The translations under genes were made by a program, and so were the position numbers. From contig OZ038382.1 in NCBI GenBank assembly GCA_964036045.1, positions 102,798,357-102,862,356 of the forward strand: a DNA stretch of 64,000 nucleotides, given 5' to 3'. This DNA is from Eutreptiella sp. 'Long Island Sound 2002' (taxonomy: Eukaryota > Euglenozoa > Euglenophyceae > Eutreptiales > Eutreptiaceae). Below the pieces are notes generated by a model. The model saw nothing but the letters and a program-made list of their open reading frames with translations. It did not search any database and had not been told where the DNA came from. This document shows, piece by piece, positions 1 through 10,932 of the stretch. The first letter of the stretch is position 1; each line of letters begins with the position of its first letter.

Positions 1-2850
1 GGGGGCTGCTGCATGGTGGTCGTGGCGGCTGGAAAGCGCTTGTGGCTCATCGCGGTACGCGCTGCGACGCCTCGGCGGCGGGCTGTCGCGGCGATGGCCT
101 GGGCTGCGGCGGCGGGACGGGGACCGGTCCGAGCGGCGGGGGCTGTACCTGCGCTGATATTTGGAGTCTGGTTCTCCGTCCGATCCCGACGTTGCCGTAA
201 GGTCCACCTGATCGTCAGGGTCCCGTGGACGGCGCTGCTTCCCGCGGCTTCCCCGATGAGTCTTCCGGGGCGGATGGTCTCGGTCAGGGTCAGGCACCCA
301 GGGCGTGAACGGTTGTTTCTTCGATTCGGCCCACGTCACTCGCCAGCCACGAGCCGTGTGTTGCCTCGTCAGTCGCATGCCGCGCTCGTACTCTGCTGGT
401 CGGATTCCGACGATTGTGAACTTGGATGTATGGTTCAATTGTTCTTCAGTAATGGAGGAAAGGCCTGCACCAAATTTATCCCGAAGGATACCACCGAGGA
501 GTCCTGCATCAACTTCACCGGACGGCGGATCGTCGACTTCTTGCCAGCCGACCCACAGGGCTTTCGAGTAAACTTGCGGATCGATTTTTTGGGGTGTATA
601 CCCCTTCTTTTTCGCTGCGCCCTGTGCCTGGTTGGCGGCTGCAGCTTCTGATGGGGAGGTGGCTGGGCTGGCGGAAACCCGCTGGACTGCAGGGGGGTTG
701 GAGAGGAAGGAGCGCAGGACTTCCGCGATGCCGGGCAGGCTGGGCGCGTGGCTGTGGACCCAGGCCCACTGCTCCCGGATCGGCGACTGCGGGAGGGTGT
801 TGACCTTCGCGCCGTACTGGCGGAAGAGCTGGAGGTGGAGCGCGTGCGCAACCTCGTCCTCACAGCCCTTGGGGATCTCCGGGATCCACTCCAGCAGGTC
901 GGTCAGGGCGGCATCGGCAGGCGACGGCAGAGACGGCGGCGGCTGGGCGGTCGCGCCCGGTGCCCGAAAGGCAGAGACCGCCCTCGGCTTAGGGATCGGG
1001 TCCGGGACTGCGAACGACAGTTCGGGCGCACGCGCAGGGGCCTCCGGGACCGGCACGGCGCCTGGCGCAGCCATAGCCCTACGGAGGACGTCGGCCAATT
1101 CCTCGAGGTTGGGTGCCTGGGGCGAGGTGAGAACTGCTGCGGCGAGAATGACCGGCACGAGTACCAGGAACTGCTGAGAGCCGGGGGGGGGCAGCTCGAA
1201 TGAAGCCGGAACGGTACTGCGCACGGCGTTGGCGAATGCCGGCGGCGTGGACTGGAGGCCGTGGAGTCTGGTGGCGATGGACAGGAGGGGGGGTACCGAC
1301 CTGATGAAGTTGTTGAGCCTAACGGCTTCGGTCTGCCGCTGTGCCGAGGCGCAACGCTTGGCCTGCTGCTGGGCATTATCCCGTTCGGTGCGCACCGCGT
1401 CCAGATCCCGCGTGAGGGACTCCAGGTCGCCCCGTGCCACGGCCAGCTCCCGTCGTTGGGCCTCATACTCGTCATGCAATTGAGCGTAGTCGGTGGAGTA
1501 GGCCGTGACATCCAGGTCCGGGACGAAAGGCTCCCCCACCTGGGAGGGGCTGCGGGGGGCCGACTCGACGGCCGGGGCCGGTGACTCCGGAGGCGTGGGG
1601 TCTGCGGCAGCCGGTGGTACCTGGGAGGCATGCTTTGGGAGATTGAAAGAAAGCCTTGTCTGTTCGGGCAACAGTGATGAAGGCGATGGTTCGGACCCTG
1701 AGGGGGTGGGCTTGCCCTGGGCCTTGTACAGGGCTGACGCTGGGGTGAACGCCGCCGTGGCGAACAGAGTGCCGGCGGGGCTGGGCGCTGCTTGCCCTTT
1801 GGTGAGGTAAGGTGCGTGGCTGGGCGGCGTGAGCGGGGGCGGGTTGGCGGTGTCGGCGATGCCGGCCTGCAGCAGGGCGAAAGTGGGGGCTGTGGCCCAA
1901 GAGTGCTCGCCAGCCTGCTCGATCTGATGCAGCAGCTCCACGCTGCGGATCGGCAAGATCGAGCACTCGAGCAGCGGCCGCAGCTGCTCGGGGGTCCACA
2001 TGCCCTTGTTGGCGAGGGCGGGGGGTGTGGGAACGGGGGCTGGCGTGTACTGTCCTGTGAGGCAGACGGAGGAGGCCCACGCTAGGAGCCCGAACTTCAG
2101 CGGGACGAGGTCTGCTGTCGGGATGTGGGCTGCCTGCAGGACCGCATGCACGTCGTTGGGCAGCGCCCAAAAGGCCGCAACTACCTCTCGGGTGCGGAGG
2201 CGGTCCCATGACGGTCTGAGGTGGGGGGCAAGGAACTGGCTGATGGGCTTGTGGATCTTGTGGGAGACCTTCTGGCTTTGGATGTCCGGAGGGCCGGCAG
2301 TGTCGACGGGCGGTGGCTGTTCGCGGGCTGTGTACAGGCCCTTGAAGACTTGGTTGCGGAGGCGTGACGCCGAGATTGGGGCATGGCTTGGGCTCCACCG
2401 CGTGACGAGAGCCGCTGTGAGGGCCTCAGGGTCCTTGGAGATATACTCCAGCAGTGGGCCTCCTTGTACCAGCGACAGGGGGACGTGTTCGATGACCTTC
2501 GTGTCAGACGGGCCTGCGGCGACCGTCACGGTGGCTATGAGCAGGAGCCCCCGCGGCGTCCACACCCCCGTCACCGCTGTAATAGCCTAGATGTCGCCGT
2601 TGGCAGCCGTCCATCGCAGGGCATCACACAAGTCAGCCAGGGCGGGGTGGGTGGCCTGGATAGCCGTATCTGCCGCTTCCAGTGCGTCATCCTTCAGCAT
2701 GTCCAGTTCTCGCAGCAGACGGTCAGCATCGTCGGACTGGGCGATGTCCATCAGAAACATGGGGAACGGCCCCCGACGAATGGCGCCGCCTCGACCGGTG
2801 TCGGGGGCGGGAGAGGGGGTGTCCTGGGACGGTGTTGAGCGGTCTGACAT
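1..2850 (-). CDS. Long open frame with one in-frame TAG, unknown Pro/Ala-rich, coiled-coil, Arg-rich-tailed protein (partial)
   Basis: One frame stays open for 950 codons from an ATG at 2848-2850 to the window edge, except for a TAG at 2587-2589. The ATG has A at -3 (context ACCATGT). Seen in the translation: an acidic N-terminal block (residues 1-87), a Leu-rich region (about 90-260), Pro/Ala-rich linkers, a probable coiled coil at about residues 450-510 (EYEAQRRELAVARGDLESL), a globular stretch at about 740-843 (for example KFTIVGIRPAEYERGMRL), and a basic Arg/Ser/Asp-rich tail from about 850. The tail resembles RS/RD nucleic-acid-binding regions. I recognise no family; a gag-like protein of a retroelement is possible but unproven. 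The right part of the frame contains few Met codons; the first after the TAG is at 1999-2001. The C-terminus lies outside the window. Confidence 0.6.
2587..2589 (-). other. In-frame TAG inside the long frame
   Basis: The codons read GAC ATC TAG GCT ATT ACA with the same frame open on both sides: 87 codons before it and 862 after it to the window edge. This is either a nonsense mutation, a readthrough/recoded stop, or a base-call error. The downstream context does not match the best-known viral leaky contexts (CAA-TTA or CTA after the stop). Confidence 0.7.
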
Positions 2851-3617
2851 GGTAGCTGTGGCGAGAAAAGAGCGGGTGGCCTGTGGCCGCAATATGTTGG
2901 GGGGGGGGAGCAGATCGAGGTGTCGGCAAACGGAGGTGCACTGACATCATAGGCAGCCCCAGTCGGATGGGGCGCGCAGGAGAGAAACAAGGGGTACCAC
3001 GAGCGTGGCCATAGTGTGACAAAACAAAGAGCATGGCGCGATGGCGCGGAGTAACATGGGGCCGCCTGGCGGACCGGGTCGGTGAGCGGGGGTCCCAGGA
3101 CACACAGGGCGGGGGTGCGAGGGGAGCACCGCGCTGGCGCGTGGTGCTGCAACCCTAGTGGCGCACGGGAGCGAGGGGCCCCACGTTGGGACGACGAATC
3201 GGACGACTGACGATACCCCTGCACAAGGCGTCACGCTTGAGCGGCGGATACGTCGAATGCAGTCCCCGTCGCGGCTCCCCGCGTAGCGGCCTGGAAGATT
3301 GCCACGGCGAGGTCGACGTCTTGCCAGAGCCGAACGTATAACGACGTGCCCACTGTGAGCAGGAAACGGCTTGCAAGGGGGAGGGACGCACTTGAGGTGC
3401 GGCACTCAGCCCTTGGAGACACGGGATGAAGAGGGAGAGAGAGAGTGCACCATACGGGTGGAGTCGAGCGGAGAGGGGGCCACGATGGCAGAGCTGAGTC
3501 ACGTGGTGGCACGACTATCACGACGATTCACGATTGGTGTCGAGCGTGGCAGTGCGTGTAGGCAATCCGTCCTACAGCTACCATCCTGAGGGTTTTTAGA
3601 CTGGTGCCAGGTCACCA
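2851..3617. other. GC-rich upstream region of the long frame, possible exon
   Basis: No convincing gene. On the minus strand 3231-3521 translates to a plausible stretch (RFLLTVGTSLYVRLWQDVDL, then VAIFQAATRGAATGTAF) that could be an upstream exon, but no supporting splice pair was identified. A G9 run lies near 2900. Confidence 0.25.
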
Positions 3618-4300
3618 GTGGGTGTGGGTGTGGGTGTGGGTGTGGGTGTGGGTGTGTGTCTGCAAGCTGTGTTGTGTGTGGATTTGGTTGTGGTTGTGTC
3701 AGTGTGTGTGGCCCTGGCTGTGGCGAAGGCTGCAGTTGCAGCTTTCACTGTGGCTGCAGCTGTTCTTTGGGTTCAGGCTGTAACTGTGGGGGGTAAAGGA
3801 CTACAAAGAGGGGGGCTGAAATCACCATCCACCCCCTCCCAAAAAAGACCGCACCAAGTTTACAGTGACAATGTACAGTGACAGTGTACAATGACAGTGT
3901 ATATTGAGAGCATACAGTGCGTGTAGAGTGACAGTGTAGAGTGCTAGTATAGAGACTTGGGCGTTGTGGCGGACGTACTGTGTGTGGGGATACATTCTAT
4001 GAGACCTTGGGGAGTACAGTGTACAGAGTACAGTGTACAGTGTACAATGTACAGTGACAATGTACAGTGATAGTGTATAGTGACAGTGTGCAGTGGCAGT
4101 GTGCAGTGTGCAGTGACAGCGTACAGTGCCACAATACATAGTACCATGTACAGTGACAGTAGACACTGACACCATTGACAATGTACATGGACAGTGTACA
4201 GTGACAGTGTACAGTGACAGTGAACCATGAGTGAGCCCTCACTGAGCGCTCACTGAGCGCTCAGTGAGGGCTCACTCATGGTTCACTGTCATTGTACACT
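3618..4300 (+). repeat. Left arm of inverted repeat A
   Basis: (GTGTGG)n at 3618-3655, then 3781-3880 (matches 6330-6430 inverted), then tandem GTACAGTGACA-type units at 3860-4225. Confidence 0.88.
4205..4300. repeat. Near-perfect 90-bp palindrome
   Basis: The segment from ACAGTGAACCATGAGTGAG through the centre CGCTCACTGAGCGCTCAG to CTCACTCATGGTTCACTGT is self-complementary, with the centre near 4250. Confidence 0.85.
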
Positions 4301-5190
4301 GTCATTGCACACTATGTATTGCACACTGCACACTGCACACTGTGTATTGCACACTGCACACTGCATACTGTGTATTGCACACGGCACACTGCACACTGTG
4401 TGTTACAAATTGCACACTGCACACTGCAATGCACACTGCACACTGTAATGCACACTGCACACCCTGTAATGCACACTGCGCACTGTGTATTGCACACTGC
4501 ACACTGCACAGTGCACCGTGTGCAGTGTGCAATACCCAGTGTGCAGTGGCACACTGCACACGGTGCACTGCACCGTGTGCAGTGTGCAATGCCCAGTGTG
4601 CACTGTGCAGTGTGCAATACACGGTGTGCAGTGTGCATTACACAGCGTTTAGTGCGCAGTGTACACTGCGCACTGCACACTGTGTACTGCACACTGCACA
4701 CTATAATGCACACTGCACGTTGTGTATTGCACACTGCACACTGCACACTGTGTCATGCACATTGCACACTGTGCATTACAAACTGCACACAGCACGCTGT
4801 CATGAACACTGCACACTGTGTATTGCACACTGCACACTGCACACCGTGTGTTACGAATTGCACACGGCACACTGCAATGCACACTGCACACGGTGTATTG
4901 CACACTGCACACTGTATACTGTGTATTGCACAGTGCACACTGCATACTGTGTATTGCACTGTGTGTTACAAATTGCACACTGCACACTGTAATGCACACT
5001 GCACACTGTGTAATACACTCTGCACACTGTGTATTGCACACTGCACACCGCACGCTGTGTATTGCACACTGCACACTGCACGTTGTGTGTACCGTGCACT
5101 ACACAGGGTGTAGTATGCCGTGTGTGATGTAATCCACACGGCACACCGTGTAATGCACACTGCACACTGTGTCATGCACACTACACCCTG
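4300..5190 (+). repeat. CACACTGCAC tandem array, forward half
   Basis: About 0.9 kb of short interlocking units built from CACTGCACA and CTGTGTATTGCA. Many frames stay open only because the unit lacks stops. Confidence 0.85.
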
Positions 5191-5194
5191 CACC

Positions 5195-5750
5195 CTGTGT
5201 ATTGCTCATTGGGTATTGCACATTGCACCGTGTGCAGTGTGCAATACCCGGTGTGCATTACGCAGGGTGCGGTGTGTAGTGTGCAATACACAGTGTGCAG
5301 TGTGCATTACAGTGTGCAGTGTGCAATTTGTAATGCACAGTGTGTAGTGTGCAGTGTGCAATACACAGTGTGCAGTGTGCATTACAGTCTGCAGTGTGCA
5401 ATACACAATGTGCAGTGTGCAATACACAGTGTGCAGTGTGCAGTGTGCAGTACACAGTGTGCAGTGCGCAGTGTACACTGCGCACTACACACTATGTAAT
5501 GCACACTGCACCCTGTGTCATGCACATTGCACACCGTACAGTGCAAGTGTTTGGGCGCTCAGTGTGCAGTGTGCAATACACAGTGCGCAGTGTGCATTAC
5601 AGGGTGTGCAGTGTGCATTACAGTGTGCAGTGTGCAATTTGTAACACACAGAGTGCAGTGTGCAGTGTGCAATACACAGTATGCAGTGTGCAGTGCGCAA
5701 TACACAGTGTGCAGTGTGCAGTGTGCAATACACAGTGTGCAATGACAGTG
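5195..5750 (-). repeat. Same array, inverted half
   Basis: Units are now the reverse complement (GTGCAGTGTGCAATACACA). The switch of orientation near 5190 is the mirror axis of the locus. Confidence 0.85.
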
Positions 5751-5950
5751 TACAGTGACAGTGAACCATGAGTGAGCCCTCACTAAGCGCTCACTGAGCC
5801 ATTCAGCGCGCTCAGTGAGCGCTCACTGCGCCGTTTCGCGCGCTCACTGAGCGCTCAGTGAGCGCGCCAAAGGGCGCAGTGAGCGCTCACTGAGCGCGCC
5901 CAATGGCTCAGTGAGCGCTCAGTGAGGGCTCACTCATGGTTCACTGTCAT
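5750..5950. repeat. 200-bp GCGCTCAGTGAGC palindrome cluster
   Basis: Repeated AGCGCTCACTGAGCGC blocks in both orientations, bounded by CATGAGTGAGCCCTCACT and its complement. Related to the palindromes at 4205-4300 and 7905-8040. Confidence 0.8.
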
Positions 5951-6605
5951 TGTACACTGTCACTGTACACTGTCACTATACATTGTCCATGTACACTGTC
6001 GATGGTGCCACTGTCTACTGTCACTGTACATGGTATATTGGATTCTGGCAGTGTACACTGTTGCTGCACACTGCACACTGCCACTGCACACTGTCACTAT
6101 ACACTGTCACTGTACATTGTCACTGTACACTGTACATTGTACACTGTACACTTTACACTGTACACTGTACATTGTACTCTGTACACTGTACTCCCCAAGG
6201 TCTCATAGAATGTATCCCCACACACAGTACGTCCGCCACAACGCCAAAGTCTCTATACTAGCACTCTACACTGTCACTCTACACTCACCGTATGGTCTCA
6301 CTATACACTGTCATTGTACACTGTCACTGTACACTGTCACTGTAAACTTGGTGCGGTCTTTTTTGGGAGGGGGTGGATGGTGATTTCAGCCCCCCTCTTT
6401 GTAGTCCTTTACCCCCCCCCCCCACAGTTACAGCCTGAACCCAAAGAACAGCTGCAGCCACAGTGAAAGCTGCAACTGCAGCCTTCGCCACAGCCAGGGC
6501 CACACACACTGACACAACCACAACCAAATCCATACACAACACAGCTTGCAGAAACACACCCACACCCACACCCACACCCACACCCACACCCACACCCACA
6601 CCCAC
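5925..6605 (-). repeat. Right arm of inverted repeat A
   Basis: Reverse complement of 3618-4300. It ends with a (CCCACA)n tract at about 6553-6606. Confidence 0.88.
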
Positions 6606-7180
6606 AAGCAAAGCCGCAACCACAGCCACTACCATAACCGAACCAAGAACGACAGCTACCACAACAGCCATGGAAACAACCTCACGCAAGCCCAGAACCA
6701 CAGCCACAACCACAAACACAAGCACAGCTGCGTCTGCAGCCACAAACACAATGTTATGCGCACACAATCAAAGCCTATGCCACACAACACCAAAACCAAC
6801 AACAACATCCAAAACAACAGCTGCAACACACACACACACACACCTCGGGTACACACATTCACAAATCCACATACACGCACGAACCTAGGCAACCAGAAAC
6901 CAAAGAACGCAGTCACACACTCACAACCACTCACGCACAAAGACACCTTCACTCACGCATCGATCCATGCAACCCCCCCCCCCCCACCACACACACACAC
7001 AAGCAGACATACAAACACACTAAATGAGAGAAACCAAGAACGAACAAACCATCTACAACTGCGCACATGCGCATGGGCACAACTACACACGCACGCAAGC
7101 ACCCACACACACACCCACACACATAATAGCACAACATACCTGCAAAGGTCATCGTCCTTGCCGCCACCATCATGCATGTG
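6606..7180. repeat. CA/CAA-rich low-complexity DNA
   Basis: Rich in ACACAC, CCACAA and AACAAC. The Thr/His/Asn-rich translation on the plus strand is compositional. Contains a C13 run near 6970. No gene seen. Confidence 0.7.
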
Positions 7181-7904
7181 ATGCCATGGCCAAAAAATAG
7201 GAAAGGTAGGACAAAGGGGACGGGACAGGCAAGAGAAACGAAGGGCTACGCACGAGGGAAGCGGGGAAACGCAGCATAGCGAAAGGGGAGGGGAGGGGAG
7301 GGGATAAGGAGGGAGGGGAATGAGTGTGTCATGGTGTAGGTCAAGATGGTTGTATGATCAACCTCACAAAAGCGAGCAATGTCCTTTGTGCCCTATTTGT
7401 GCTTCATGGTGTGTGTGTGTGTATGTGTATGGGGTGGGTGGGTGCCATTTTCAAGAGGCAACAAGGAACACCCTCGCAAATGGTTAGGTTCATATCCCCG
7501 AACCCCAACCCCGTAACCATCTCTCCCTAGCCCTTCACTTCACATGGTTCAATGTGGCCATGTGTTTATGTACACGCAAGATAATTGCACACAAGAATGA
7601 ATGTGGTTGTCAATTTGTGCATGTGCATGTGTGTGTGGACGTGTGTATGGTGTATGTGTGTGTATGTGTTTGGATATTTGTGTCCCTGACGAAGTTTGTG
7701 TGTTTGGATGTTTGTGTGTTTGTCGCCACGGGTACGTGTATGCAAGTATGTATGTGTGCATGCACGCTCAAGTTCTTGGAGAAAAGACGTGGTGAGAACT
7801 GCGGACCAATGTTGGTGTGAAAAGGGTGAAGTGTGGGCCAGCAAGGGTGGGAAGAGAGGGCGGAAAGGGGGAGAAACTCCTGAGTGAGCCCTGAGTGATC
7901 CCCC
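7181..7904. other. Purine-rich then TG-rich stretch, no gene seen
   Basis: GGGGA-type runs at 7260-7320, (GT)n-like DNA at 7400-7440 and 7600-7750. Nothing coding is supported. Confidence 0.5.
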
Positions 7905-8040
7905 AATTACCTCTCAGTGAGCGCTCACTGAGCGCTCACTGAGCCATTTGAAGCGCTCAGTGAGCACTCAGTGAGCGCTTAGTGAGCCGGCTCAGTGACG
8001 GCTCAGCGACGGCTCAGTCGGGTGCTCAGTCAACTGAGCC
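7905..8040. repeat. Third cluster of CTCAGTGAGCGCT palindromes
   Basis: Contains AGTGAGCGCTCACTGAGCGC and degenerate CGGCTCAGTGACGG copies. Same motif as at 4250 and 5850, but outside inverted repeat A. Confidence 0.75.
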
Positions 8041-8215
8041 GTCGAAAAAAAGAAACCCCCCCGGTCAAATCCTCTTCGCCTAGGGATTGGTGTCCCTTTG
8101 GGGACATTCCAAAACCCCAAACCAACCCCGAAAGCCACCACTTTTCACATTAAACCCCTTGAAAAACACCACTTAGCCCCAAACGAGCCGTTTTAGCCCC
8201 AACTGAGCCCCAACT

Positions 8216-8563
8216 TCACATTTCCAAGTGAGCCGCAGGTACAAAGCGCGCATTTGGAGGCAGCACGATCCAAGCAGCGGCATTGAGGAAAGCACGGACA
8301 TTAGCATCGACGATCGCCGCCGCTACCGGCGCCCCGTCGTGAACTACCACTGCCCCATGCCGGGACACGAGCACATCAACGTCGGGGTGAGCTGATAGAG
8401 GGGTAGAAGGTAGGTCGGGATACACAAGACCCCACACGACCCCGGTGGGCGCACCGTGCTGCTGCACACTGTCTAGCGAGAGCCACCGCACACCCAGGAG
8501 GTCTGCTAGAGCCCGCCAGCCCTCCAATATTGCCAGAGCCATCGCCACGCAAGCATGCGACAT
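8216..8563 (-). CDS. Small orphan ORF, unknown function
   Basis: 115 codons from ATG to TAG-free end, with even, protein-like composition (for example LAILEGWRALADLLGVRWL and PDVDVLVSRHGAVVVHDG). The frame stays open upstream of the ATG to about 8605, where a GTGGGCAG could be a 3' splice site, so this may be a terminal exon. No membrane segment or known motif is recognised. A 347-nt frame can occur by chance at this GC content. Confidence 0.4.
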   Translation of the reverse strand: MSHACVAMALAILEGWRALADLLGVRWLSLDSVQQHGAPTGVVWGLVYPDLPSTPLSAHPDVDVLVSRHGAVVVHDGAPVAAAIVDANVRAFLNAAAWIVLPPNARFVPAAHLEM

Positions 8564-8609
8564 GTGAGTGCCCCAACACTCAGGCCACGCTAACTGCCCA
8601 CCCCCCTAC

Positions 8610-9020
8610 CCACAGGCTGGGCTCCGCGGGGCCATATTGTACCCCCCCCTGCCCCCACCCCCCCCCCAAAACAGGGTATGAATTTTGCACCTGGGGGACC
8701 CCTTGCTCCTGATAGGGAAAAATTAGTATCTCTATTTACCTAAAATGCCATTCTCATGGTACCACATCCTAGTTGTCAAAACACAATAAGCATGTGTGCA
8801 GACTGGAAAAGCAGAGGAAGAATGCAGGTTTCTTCAATACAACAAACCTTTCTTTGTTACACACAAATGTATCAACCTGCGAAGCAATGCAGTGTAAGAA
8901 GTAGGGTAGCACACACTTGGCAAGGGTTGCTGCACCCTGTGTGTGCCCAAAAACCGTCAATTGACAGTCACTCACCTTCATGCATCATAATCAAAAGCTC
9001 TATTCGCCATTAATGAGACC
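8610..9020. other. Gene-free stretch
   Basis: Contains a C-rich run (8641-8670) and AT-richer DNA. Nothing coding is supported. Confidence 0.4.
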
Positions 9021-9021
9021 T

Positions 9022-9104
9022 CTGGGCGAAATTTAGTCCGGCTTTGCAAAAATGTAAACACGAACCGTGTATTCCAAGATATACCTGAACTTGGGCGAAA
9101 TTTC
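9022..9104. repeat. Two half-copies of the CTGGGCGAAATTTC motif
   Basis: ctgggcgaaattt at 9022-9034 and ttgggcgaaatttc at 9091-9104. Inverted partners lie beyond the other end of gene A, at 11338-11607. Confidence 0.65.
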
Positions 9105-9239
9105 TTCTAGCTTTAGTAAAACACAAAAAAAAAGTGCGCAAAACGTCAATGGTATGTGCAAAGACAGCACAGAACGCCATTCTGACGTGTAAAAGGGAAA
9201 ACATACAACACAGCAGTCACAGCACACACCACTGTCACT

Positions 9240-9563
9240 CTATCGCCGCTTCCTCAAGCCAGATGCCTTTGGTTTGGCACCCTTACCAGTAAACTGCCCA
9301 CCATTTGCTTGTGCTGCCTGGTCACCAGGCATCTCACTGTTAGCACTACCAGTGGCACCACGTCCATTCTGTGTCTACTGGGACGCTGTGAAGTGGGCTG
9401 CAAACGTGCCCAGCGCGTTGTTGGGTGGAGGCTTTGCTCCAAGCTTGGGCCTCTGCTGTGAGGGGCTTGCTGCAGCCTTTGATTTTTTGGTTTTGGCGGG
9501 GGTGCCGTCCCCCTGCTTGCCCGTTGCCTTTTGGGGGGGGGGGGCGTTTCTGGGATTCACCAT
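9240..9563 (-). CDS. Gene A, Pro/Lys/Gln-rich C-terminal tail with in-frame TAG
   Basis: Continues gene A in the next frame after the G12 run: KATGKQGDGTPAKTKKSKAA, then a TAG at 9375-9377 (codons CAG TAG ACA), then the same composition (NSEMPGDQAAQANGGQFTGK) up to a final TAG at 9240-9242. A basic, low-complexity tail of this sort fits a nuclear or nucleic-acid-binding protein. The internal stop implies pseudogene, readthrough or sequencing error. Confidence 0.45.
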
Positions 9564-10380
9564 CCTCTTCCTCTGGTTGGGTGGCCTCCTCTTCTTGCCC
9601 TACATACCTCCTTCCCGTACAATCTACTGGAAACCCATCTACAAGGTCTTCACACACTCGGTCCCCCTGGATTGGTGCCAGAGTGTCGCAGTTCGACACA
9701 GCAGCCCTCAAATCAGTAACAAATGACTCAGGAATAGACTTCTCCTCTGACAAGTATGCAACTGCAATGTTCACAGGAAACATGCTATGAATGGACAGGG
9801 CTGCAGAAAAATGTGGCTGCTGTGTGCAGACCATTACCCATGTACTATTCTGCTGAATCAAATCCAAAGCATACGGCAAATAACAGAACACTTCGACAGG
9901 AATGGCATTTGTCGGGGGGCCCTGGATATGAGAAAGATATCGAGGTAGGCATGCAGAAAACTGGTGCAGACTACATAGTGCAAGAGCAGTCTGTCCCATG
10001 CTGTAAAGTGCGGATGGCTTGGACAGTTTGTACACACATACGTCAGCATGGAAAAATTCCTCATCACAGGCAGGTTTCACGTTGCTAACACAGGCCCGAA
10101 CATCAGCAGTCTCACGAGTGACTGCCACCAAAATACCATTCAACACAAATTGTGCCACAATATTGTGCAGGGCAAACATCCACATACGTGGGACCTCAAT
10201 CAGGATGCAAACAAATGGCAGTGCACTAATAACGCTGGGAACAGGGCAGCCTGCCCACAAAGGGAGTAGCTCAACTCTACCCTCCTCCTTCAGCACTTTC
10301 GCTGTGTCTGTCTCAATAATGGTGTCACCCAACTTAAGACTCATATGCCCACCGCCAGCCTTTTCAATACTTGGTGTCAC
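9534..10380 (-). CDS. Gene A, third block (globular domain plus acidic linker)
   Basis: About 280 codons before a G12 run at 9533-9544. Hydrophobic, globular N-terminal part (VEVFCYLPYALDLIQQNSTW; ALSIHSMFPVNIAVAYLSEE), then an acidic linker (GQEEEATQPEEEDGES). The stretch around IHSMFPVNIAVAYLSEE lines up by eye with IHLPVPLNCAWGVLSDG in gene C (60977-62015). After the G-run the biologically sensible frame changes. Confidence 0.5.
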
Positions 10381-10905
10381 ACGGGGCTTGCTCCGAACGA
10401 CATTTCCAAGAGTGCGTAAAAGATCTTCATGTCAATCAGAAATGGCACAGTCCGTCTCGTCTTCACCTGCAAGCATTCTAGCCCCCTGACAAACTCCAAT
10501 AACTCAACATGACTTCCGCATTTCAGGTGTGATAACAGAAAGGGCCTCCAATTGAGGGATACCACAGCATTGCGAGCATAGTCCAGAGGTGCACGAACCC
10601 AGGTCCGCAGAATAGGCCCATCTGGGACTGTACTTCTTTGCAACAGCAACCCAACACAGCGAACAAGGTAGTCGACAACCCCGGGTATACATTGTGCAAC
10701 AGCATCCAAACCGGGCAGACTGTGGTACTGGGGCAGCTCAGTGCTGTGCAACACACCGATAGCAGTCACATTCAAAGTCTTATCAGGGCTATGGGGGTCC
10801 ACCCCATTGATGTAGCGACGGTAATTGTCGAACCACAGTGTAATTTGCTGTCTCTCAAATGAATCCCACGGGTGGTAGGGGCATTGATAGTGCATTCCAT
10901 AGTCA
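10377..10905 (-). CDS. Gene A, second block (transposon-type protein motif)
   Basis: About 176 codons, convincingly coding. Contains WFDNYRRYI near the start and FLIDMKIFYALLEMSFG near the end. I associate this pairing, loosely and from memory of unnamed protist/algal transposon-like proteins, with a rapidly duplicating protein family; no family name can be given. The block ends at a TGA exactly where the next block, in another frame, starts. Confidence 0.5.
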
Positions 10906-10932
10906 TTGCCAGCTTACGGCAAATGGACTGGG

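Larger units (their letters stand above)
3618..6605. repeat. Giant inverted repeat A (about 3 kb palindromic locus)
   Basis: The left arm starts at 3618 with (GTGTGG)n, followed by a TG-rich stretch and a GTACAGTGACA array. The same sequence returns reverse-complemented at about 5925-6605, ending in (CCCACA)n. Matching landmarks include the poly-G/C tract at 3788 versus 6413, the Asn/Thr-like CA block, and the ttttttgggagggggtgg segment. The whole locus mirrors around about 5190. No gene is supported; the long frames here are repeat translations. Confidence 0.9.

Noticed and set aside
13-1203. Plus-strand frames opposite the long minus-strand frame
   Set aside because: Their composition is that of a GC-rich antisense shadow, and the minus-strand frame explains the region far better.
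3822-6383. Long Cys/His/Thr-rich frames in inverted repeat A, superficially like zinc-finger proteins
   Set aside because: They follow the CACTGCACA and GTACAGTGACA tandem units and appear in all six frames; no ligand spacing is conserved.
6546-7181. 211-codon plus-strand frame rich in His/Thr/Asn
   Set aside because: Low-complexity CA-rich DNA; the same composition appears in the other frames.
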